A stretch of DNA of 47,069 bases from Clostridia bacterium (GTDB taxonomy: Bacteria; Bacillota; Clostridia; Oscillospirales; CAG-272). Positions 42,180-47,069 of the stretch are shown piece after piece; position 1 is the first letter of the stretch, and each line of letters begins with the position of its first letter. Position numbers and translations under genes: made by a program. The notes under the pieces are model-generated. The model searched no databases, was not told the DNA's origin, and saw only the letters and a list, made by a program, of their open reading frames with translations. The stretch is from NCBI GenBank assembly GCA_017415485.1, contig JAFQGP010000010.1:1-47069 (forward strand). Reading direction: 5' to 3'.

Positions 42180-43537
42180 CAGTTTTTAAGGCTGTGGATC
42201 GGCGCGGGAATACGTCCGCCGCGCGCAATGAATTTTGCGGGAGAATAGGTGTTGACGGGCATAATGGGCGCGCTGCCGAGCAGACCGCCGAATACGACCT
42301 CGTCGCCGACCTTCTTGCCGACTGCGGGGATAACTCTGACAGCCGTGGTCTTGGTGTTTGCAACACCGATGGAAATTTCATCGGCAATAATTCCGCAGAT
42401 GGTTGCCGCGGGGGTATCGCCGGGAATTGCGATCATATCGAGTCCGACCGAGCAAACCGCCGTCATAGCCTCAAGCTTTTCAAGCGTGAGCGCACCGATT
42501 CGTGCGGCATGGATCATACCCGCATCCTCGGAAACGGGAATGAAAGCGCCCGAAAGTCCGCCGACGTGCGAGGACGCCATAACTCCGCCCTTCTTGACCG
42601 CGTCGTTGAGAAGCGCAAGAGCCGCGGTAGTGCCGGGGCATCCACAGGTCTCAAGACCCATATTTTCGAGAATATGAGCAACCGAGTCTCCGATAGCAGG
42701 TGTGGGTGCAAGCGAAAGGTCTACGATTCCGAAGGGAACGCCGAGTCGCTTTGCCGCTTCAAACGCAACGAGCTGACCTACGCGCGTGATCTTGAATGCC
42801 GTCTTCTTGACTGTCTCCGCGATCGCGGTAAGGTCACAGTCACCAACGCGGCTGATCGCGGAAGCAACCGCACCGGGTCCCGAAACGCCGACGCTGACAA
42901 CGCATTCGGGCTCGGAAACTCCGTGGAACGCGCCCGCCATAAAGGGGTTGTCCTCGGGTACGTTTGCAAAGACAACGAACTTCGCACAGCCGATAGAATC
43001 GCGGTCAGCGGTCAGAGCGGCTGTTTTGACGATAATATCGCCCATTTTCCGGATTGCATCCATATTGATGCCCGCCTTGGTCGATGCGACGTTGATCGAC
43101 GAGCAAACGCGCTCTGTCTCGGCAAGAGCATAGGGGATCGACTCGATAAGCTGCTCGTCTCCGACGGTGCATCCCTTCTGAACAAGAGCGCCGTAGCCGC
43201 CGATGAAGTTGATACCAAGCGTATCTGCGGCGCGGTCGAGGGTCTTTGCGAGCTTTATGTAGTCCTCGGACGAAAATCTGCCGCCGAGGATGGAAATAGG
43301 CGTTACTGCAACGCGGCGGTTGACGATCGGGATACCATACTGCTTCTCGATGTCGTCGCCGACCGAAACAAGGCGAGCCGCCTTGGTCGTTATCTTATCA
43401 TATACGCGGTCGCAAACGGCATTTATATCGTCGCCCGCGCAGTCGATCAGCGATATACCCATTGTGATGGTTCGTATATCGAGATTCTCCTCGCGTATCA
43501 TATTTATTGTTTCAAGAATATCGTTTATATTAAGCAT
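42179..43537 (-). CDS. PFL family protein (UPF0210, DUF711)
   Basis: 452 residues of the UPF0210/PFL family, found next to the UPF0237 ACT protein in many bacteria, as here. Typical blocks: [30 protein letters not shown], cut to the core [14 protein letters not shown], then [12 protein letters not shown]-like [25 protein letters not shown] and [10 protein letters not shown]-like [16 protein letters not shown]. The biochemical function is unknown. 12 bp after the ACT gene. Structural studies suggest a pyruvate formate-lyase-like fold without known activity. Confidence 0.9.
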   Translation of the reverse strand: MLNINDILETINMIREENLDIRTITMGISLIDCAGDDINAVCDRVYDKITTKAARLVSVGDDIEKQYGIPIVNRRVAVTPISILGGRFSSEDYIKLAKTLDRAADTLGINFIGGYGALVQKGCTVGDEQLIESIPYALAETERVCSSINVASTKAGINMDAIRKMGDIIVKTAALTADRDSIGCAKFVVFANVPEDNPFMAGAFHGVSEPECVVSVGVSGPGAVASAISRVGDCDLTAIAETVKKTAFKITRVGQLVAFEAAKRLGVPFGIVDLSLAPTPAIGDSVAHILENMGLETCGCPGTTAALALLNDAVKKGGVMASSHVGGLSGAFIPVSEDAGMIHAARIGALTLEKLEAMTAVCSVGLDMIAIPGDTPAATICGIIADEISIGVANTKTTAVRVIPAVGKKVGDEVVFGGLLGSAPIMPVNTYSPAKFIARGGRIPAPIHSLKN

Positions 43538-43549
43538 AGCTCACTCCGA

Positions 43550-43819
43550 TCAGATGCGGTGCATCGAATTGAAAATATCCTCGTGCATCGTAGCGATGCG
43601 AAGACCGTTTGCATCACCGAGCGCGCTCATTTTATCAACGAAATCACCGAAAGCGCAGGAGAGCCCGTCAATGTCGACAAGAACGATCATAGCGAAATAC
43701 TCGCGCAGAACGCTCTGCGAAATATCAATAATGTTCGCCCCCATCGAGGAGCACTCGGTTGCAACCTTTGCAACGATTCCTACATTGTCCTTACCCGTAA
43801 CGGTAATTACTGCTTTCAT
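43550..43819 (-). CDS. ACT domain protein (UPF0237)
   Basis: 89 residues: one ACT domain in the UPF0237 layout (KAVITVTGKDNVGIVAKVAT, then ANIIDISQSVLREYFAMIV). From ATG 43819 with GGAGG 7 bp upstream. Paired with PFL (UPF0210) downstream, a conserved pair of unknown function. It may sense an amino acid or similar small ligand. Confidence 0.92.
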   Translation of the reverse strand: MKAVITVTGKDNVGIVAKVATECSSMGANIIDISQSVLREYFAMIVLVDIDGLSCAFGDFVDKMSALGDANGLRIATMHEDIFNSMHRI

Positions 43820-43853
43820 GATATACCTCCGAAAAAAAGAATAGCTATTATAT

Positions 43854-43882
43854 ATTATAATATTTTTATCGAGATTTGTCAA
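43854..43882 (-). promoter_or_regulatory. Consensus promoter of the ACT-PFL operon
   Basis: On the minus strand TTGACA (43882-43877), 17 bp, TATAAT (43859-43854): perfect. About 34 bp upstream of the ATG. Confidence 0.88.
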
Positions 43883-43951
43883 GAGTTTGGTGCAAACTCG
43901 CGCTTCTGTTCGCGGGTATCAAAAAAATTTTGAAAACTTTTGCAAAACCTA

Positions 43952-44005
43952 TTGACAAATCCACTCTAATGTGTTAGACTATACGTGTACTCTAACGCGT
44001 TAGAG
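43952..44005 (+). promoter_or_regulatory. blaI-type promoter with two operators
   Basis: TTGACA (43952-43957) and TAGACT (43975-43980) are 17 bp apart. Two palindromes, tctaatgtgttaga (43965-43978) and tctaacgcgttaga (43991-44004), overlap the spacer/-10 and the start region; their centres are 26 bp apart. This is the layout of BlaI/MecI operators, so the pair probably represses itself. Confidence 0.8.
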
Positions 44006-44019
44006 AATGGAGGTTCAAA

Positions 44020-44391
44020 ATGGAAACACCGAAAGTTTTTGAAAGCGAATACCGCTTTTGTCTTATTTTATGGGAGCACGAACCCATAAAAAGCAGCGAG
44101 CTTGTCAACCTGTGCCGCGATCAGCTCGGATGGAAACCTACGACCACCTATACCGTCATCAAGCGTTTATCCGAAAGAGGCGTTCTCAAGAATGAGAACA
44201 CCATCGTTTCTTCCCTTGTGACAAAAGACGAGGTACAGGCGGCAGAGATCAATGAGATGGTCGAGAAGACCTTTGAGGGCTCTCTTCCCGCATTTGTTGC
44301 AGCCTTTACAAAGCATCAGAAGTTGTCCGAGGAGGAGATCGACGCGGTTCAGGCGATGATAGACCGCTATCGGAAAGGAGAAACCGAATGA
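44020..44391 (+). CDS. BlaI/MecI/CopY family repressor
   Basis: 123-residue winged-helix repressor; the N-terminal domain (about 5-75) reads FESEYRFCLILWEHEPIKSSELV, cut here to ILWEHEPIKSSELV, then TTTYTVIKRLSERGVL; the C-terminal part is a dimerisation helix pair. Normally cleaved after the M56 sensor is activated. GGAGG precedes the ATG. The stop overlaps the M56 start (ATGA). No beta-lactamase is in the window. Confidence 0.93.
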   Translation: METPKVFESEYRFCLILWEHEPIKSSELVNLCRDQLGWKPTTTYTVIKRLSERGVLKNENTIVSSLVTKDEVQAAEINEMVEKTFEGSLPAFVAAFTKHQKLSEEEIDAVQAMIDRYRKGETE

Positions 44392-46919
44392 AAGAATTCT
44401 TTCTGAACATTGTAAATATGAGCATTTCCGCAAGCTTCATTCTTCTTGCGGTATTGCTTCTGCGTCTGATCTTACGCAAAGCGCCGAAATGGATCACCCT
44501 GCTTCTTTGGGGCATCGTGGCGATTCGCCTGATCTGTCCGTTCACCGTAGAAAGCAAGCTTAGTCTGATTCCCGAAACCGAATGGGTCAAGCCGCCCGAG
44601 GTACAAGTCTACGACCCCATTGTTCCCGATGTTATCGTTCAGACTCCCGTGCTCGGCGAGAACGTCACCGTGGAGGATACGCAGAAAGAATCGAACATAA
44701 CGATCAAAAAGGGCGTTGACTTTTATTTGATCCTCTCCTGCATCTGGCTTGCGGGGATCGCCGCGCTTTCGGCATATACGGTCATAAGCTATCTGCGATT
44801 GAGCAAAAAGGTCGGAACAGCCGTGCTTTATCATGATAACGTTTACCAAAGCGAAAACGTCACTTCTCCCTTCGTTCTCGGATTTTTGAGGCCGAAGATA
44901 TACCTTCCGTTCAATATAAACACGAAAGATATCGAACACGTTGTGGCGCACGAAAGAGCCCACATCCGCCGCAAGGATCACTTTTGGAAGCCGCTTGGAT
45001 TTCTTTTGCTGACCATCCATTGGTTCAATCCCCTTTTGTGGCTCGGCTACATCCTGCTTTGCCGCGACATTGAGCTTGCCTGCGACGAAAAGGTCGTCAA
45101 AGACCTTGATCGCGACGCCCGAGCAGATTATTCCGAAGCGCTTCTCTCCTGCAGCGTCAACCGCCGTATGATCTCTGCTTGCCCTCTCGCATTCGGCGAG
45201 GTCGGCATCAAGGATCGCGTGAAGTCGGTGCTGAATTATAAGAAGCCCACGTTTTGGATCATAATAATAGCGATTCTGGCGTGTGTTTCTGTTGCTGTTT
45301 GTTTTCTGACCGATCCGATCGGCACAGATACTTCGGTCAATGATGGTCTGAAAGCATTCATCGACGCTCAGGTGTTGGAGCATTTCCGCACCGAAAAATC
45401 CGAAGGCAGAGCTTGCTGTTTTGATTGGATACCTCTCGGCAAAACAGAACACGGCTCCGAAACCACGGTCTATATGTGGGTAATGTATCAGGAATACAGT
45501 TATATCGGTACGGAATTGAAGATGGAAACAGCCGCGCATATTCCGTCCGCAATTACCGTTAAAGAGGCTGACGGTCAATATGAGTTGGTCGAATATTGGG
45601 AGCCCGAGGACGGTGCAAACTATCCCACGAGCTTGAAGCGTAAATTCCCAAGAAATATATTGAATTCGGAAGCTTTCACCACACGGCTGTATTCGGAGGA
45701 ACAAACGGAAAAATGCCTGCAGCAAGCACGCATTTATTTCGGTTTGGATCATCTGTCCGGCACTCAAAGCGAACGCGGGTTGATATGCAGCTTCCTTCCT
45801 CCCAACAGTACCTCCGGCAAGATGCATTACGTTTATATCCAAGATTTCGGATGCAACGTAGCAGACGTGCGAATTGATTTCAAAGAAGTCCGCTTTGAAG
45901 AAGGTAAAATCGTGTTCGCTATCTATTGGGAAAACAACGGCACGAAAGACGTAGATATCGGTCCCGATTTTGAGGTATATAAATATAACGGCACTTCGCT
46001 TGAAGAGTTGGAGCATAAAAACGTTTGGCTGTATTACAGACACTCCGTGCCCGGTAAAGGTACGACTGTCGCAGGCGATCTTGATGGAATAACGATCGCG
46101 AATGACTTCTCGGTGCCTTATAGCGTTTCCGCGCATTACGACATTTTCTCTCCCGGCAGATACCGTTTTGAAGCTCACGGTGCCTGGGTGGATTTTCAGA
46201 TCATTGATGATTACAGCAAGATCGCTCCCGAATATGACAGTGAGATCTTCGACGTGGACGGCGACGGAGACCCCGAAATGTGCAGTATGCACAGCGGCTA
46301 CTTGGGCAATTATCAGAACTTTGTCTTCATAATCAAGGATCTGAAAACCGGCAAGACCGAATGCGAGACCGTTATTTACACACAGGTACAAGACCTCTCA
46401 TTCGCAAGGTGGATAGACAACACGGTGCGCGTCAAAGGAAGAACGCCGGACAAAAACCCGATGGATCATTGGTTTGAGATCTCGATCGTTGACGGAAACG
46501 TGTGTCTCACAGAAAAAGGACTCCCGATAGAAGAGGTCGGGAAAGTAGCTATGATCTATGACAACCCTGTTTACTCTTATGTTATGCCCCCCGAATCGGT
46601 GCCGAAGATAGAGTTCGAAAACGGCATTATTTACACGGTATCCGAAGGAAAAAGGGAGCGCTACGGAACTGTGAAAGCAGTTGACATAACCAACGATAAT
46701 TTTGATTCGTTTACCATAATAAGCGAACAATTCACATCCCCGAGGTTTCTGAGGGAGAATAACGAGATCGCCTACGAGGTCACCCCCGATTCCGAGGTCG
46801 GTATTGGTCTTTACTACATTATGGAACAAAAAAGCGGCGAGACGCTGATCGTTTACGGGCATTATGAGGACAGCAAAAAGGTTGGTGTAATAAGGTTTAT
46901 TTACAGTGTAAAGGAGTAA
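44388..46919 (+). CDS. M56 family metallopeptidase sensor (BlaR1/MecR1-like) with a large non-PBP ectodomain
   Basis: 843-residue membrane protein. Helices at about 10-28, 34-50, 112-132 and 289-308 surround a gluzincin domain with HERAH at 188-192 and the third ligand in ELACDEKVV (about 229-237). The outside part (310-843) is not a penicillin-binding domain: it has an Ig-like segment (FEEGKIVFAIYWENNGTKDV, about 505-525) and an EF-hand-like VDGDGDPEM (about 622-630), so the signal is not obviously a beta-lactam. It should cleave or trigger the BlaI-type repressor encoded ahead of it. It has no neighbouring target gene downstream before the window end. Confidence 0.9.
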   Translation: MKEFFLNIVNMSISASFILLAVLLLRLILRKAPKWITLLLWGIVAIRLICPFTVESKLSLIPETEWVKPPEVQVYDPIVPDVIVQTPVLGENVTVEDTQKESNITIKKGVDFYLILSCIWLAGIAALSAYTVISYLRLSKKVGTAVLYHDNVYQSENVTSPFVLGFLRPKIYLPFNINTKDIEHVVAHERAHIRRKDHFWKPLGFLLLTIHWFNPLLWLGYILLCRDIELACDEKVVKDLDRDARADYSEALLSCSVNRRMISACPLAFGEVGIKDRVKSVLNYKKPTFWIIIIAILACVSVAVCFLTDPIGTDTSVNDGLKAFIDAQVLEHFRTEKSEGRACCFDWIPLGKTEHGSETTVYMWVMYQEYSYIGTELKMETAAHIPSAITVKEADGQYELVEYWEPEDGANYPTSLKRKFPRNILNSEAFTTRLYSEEQTEKCLQQARIYFGLDHLSGTQSERGLICSFLPPNSTSGKMHYVYIQDFGCNVADVRIDFKEVRFEEGKIVFAIYWENNGTKDVDIGPDFEVYKYNGTSLEELEHKNVWLYYRHSVPGKGTTVAGDLDGITIANDFSVPYSVSAHYDIFSPGRYRFEAHGAWVDFQIIDDYSKIAPEYDSEIFDVDGDGDPEMCSMHSGYLGNYQNFVFIIKDLKTGKTECETVIYTQVQDLSFARWIDNTVRVKGRTPDKNPMDHWFEISIVDGNVCLTEKGLPIEEVGKVAMIYDNPVYSYVMPPESVPKIEFENGIIYTVSEGKRERYGTVKAVDITNDNFDSFTIISEQFTSPRFLRENNEIAYEVTPDSEVGIGLYYIMEQKSGETLIVYGHYEDSKKVGVIRFIYSVKE

Positions 46920-46938
46920 TTATCTCATCTCAATAAAG

Positions 46939-46973
46939 CACAAAATCACCGCGCGATGTGCGGTGATTTTGTG
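46939..46973 (+). terminator. Hairpin after the M56 gene
   Basis: A perfect 14-bp stem (46939-46952 with 46960-46973) with a 7-nt loop, directly followed by the repeat at 46975. The right flank lacks a T run, so it is a strong hairpin but an atypical terminator. Confidence 0.6.
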
Positions 46974-46974
46974 T

Positions 46975-47052
46975 CAGACTGCTGACAAACTTGTTTATGG
47001 AAAAACAATATGTCAAATTGCACAATAATGGTCAAGCAACTGTGTTCGCAAT
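46975..47052. repeat. Second copy of the window-end repeat, inverted
   Basis: 78 bp that match the reverse complement of 1-78 at 75 positions. It begins right after the M56 hairpin and runs to the window edge, continuing as ttctaataggggtgcag. The differing positions are a/t at about 46992, a/g near 47030 and t/a near 47038. The element presumably extends past the window. Confidence 0.9.
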
Positions 47053-47069
47053 TTCTAATAGGGGTGCAG

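Noticed and set aside
42152-43933. 593-codon plus-strand frame opposite ACT/PFL
   Set aside because: Antisense to two conserved genes and crosses the ACT promoter.
44472-46391. 639-codon minus-strand frame opposite the M56 gene
   Set aside because: Shadow of a coupled BlaI/M56 pair with operators and ribosome sites on the other strand.
43952-46919. Beta-lactam resistance locus
   Set aside because: The repressor/sensor pair is of that type, but no beta-lactamase or PBP gene follows and the sensor ectodomain is not PBP-like.
1-47069. Circular replicon or linear phage/plasmid because the ends repeat
   Set aside because: A circular assembly would show direct overlap, but the ends are inverted. 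There are no replication, packaging or structural genes; content is chromosomal.

Overview
The window looks like a near-complete metagenomic contig from an uncultured gut-type Clostridia (Bacillota, probably near Oscillospirales or Christensenellales). The gene content supports this: a split GlgC/GlgD glycogen system, BlaI/M56 sensor pair, FeoB-associated Cys-rich protein, UPF0237/UPF0210 (ACT/PFL) pair, the YnbB family and three M42 peptidases, with AGGAGG ribosome sites and TTGACA/TATAAT promoters throughout. No rRNA, tRNA, CRISPR array, phage or transposase gene was found. Both ends of the window carry the same 78-bp sequence in inverted orientation (75/78 identical), which suggests the assembly stopped inside a dispersed repeat.

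Layout. 1-590: a dispersed, hairpin-rich non-coding element with imperfect terminal inverted repeats, then the murD promoter. 592-12960 (+): one long co-directional run with murD, three M42 aminopeptidases, murI, a YnbB-type PLP lyase, a lipoprotein, a cysteine desulfurase, a class II aldolase, a GatD-like dehydrogenase and an FAD oxidoreductase. MurI makes the D-glutamate that MurD uses. 12961-13150: a tandem palindrome array and a bidirectional terminator. 24537-13156 (-): the glycogen operon glgB-glgC-glgD-glgA-glgP-GH13 amylase, followed by a small unknown gene and a DUF3267 membrane zincin. 29993-24723 (-): a Gld-type ABC exporter (ATPase, permease, GldG-like, DUF4340) ending in a CBS-domain protein. 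30082-31446 (-): an AT-rich AAA/DUF4143 ATPase with three 32-bp-phased direct repeats just upstream of a consensus promoter. 31717-32937 (-): an HTH regulator fused to a DUF2807/DUF4097-like beta-repeat domain. 33161-34452 (+): deoC-mscL. 34690-37227 (+): feoA-feoB-FeoB-associated protein, with matching palindromes in front of feoA and feoB. 37267-38430 (-): rtcB. 38633-40321 (+): a secreted repeat protein. 43819-40513 (-): ACT, PFL, amidohydrolase, DUF3737. 44020-46919 (+): BlaI/M56 signalling pair with two operators.

The most unusual features are non-coding. Two arrays of about 15-bp palindromes are separated by constant 7-nt linkers at a 22-nt period, with a lone unit of the same shape read through as the end of glgB. 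There are also the 32-bp-spaced repeats of the AAA gene, the paired feo palindromes, and a 238-bp inverted-repeat element that forms the shared 3' end of two convergent genes.
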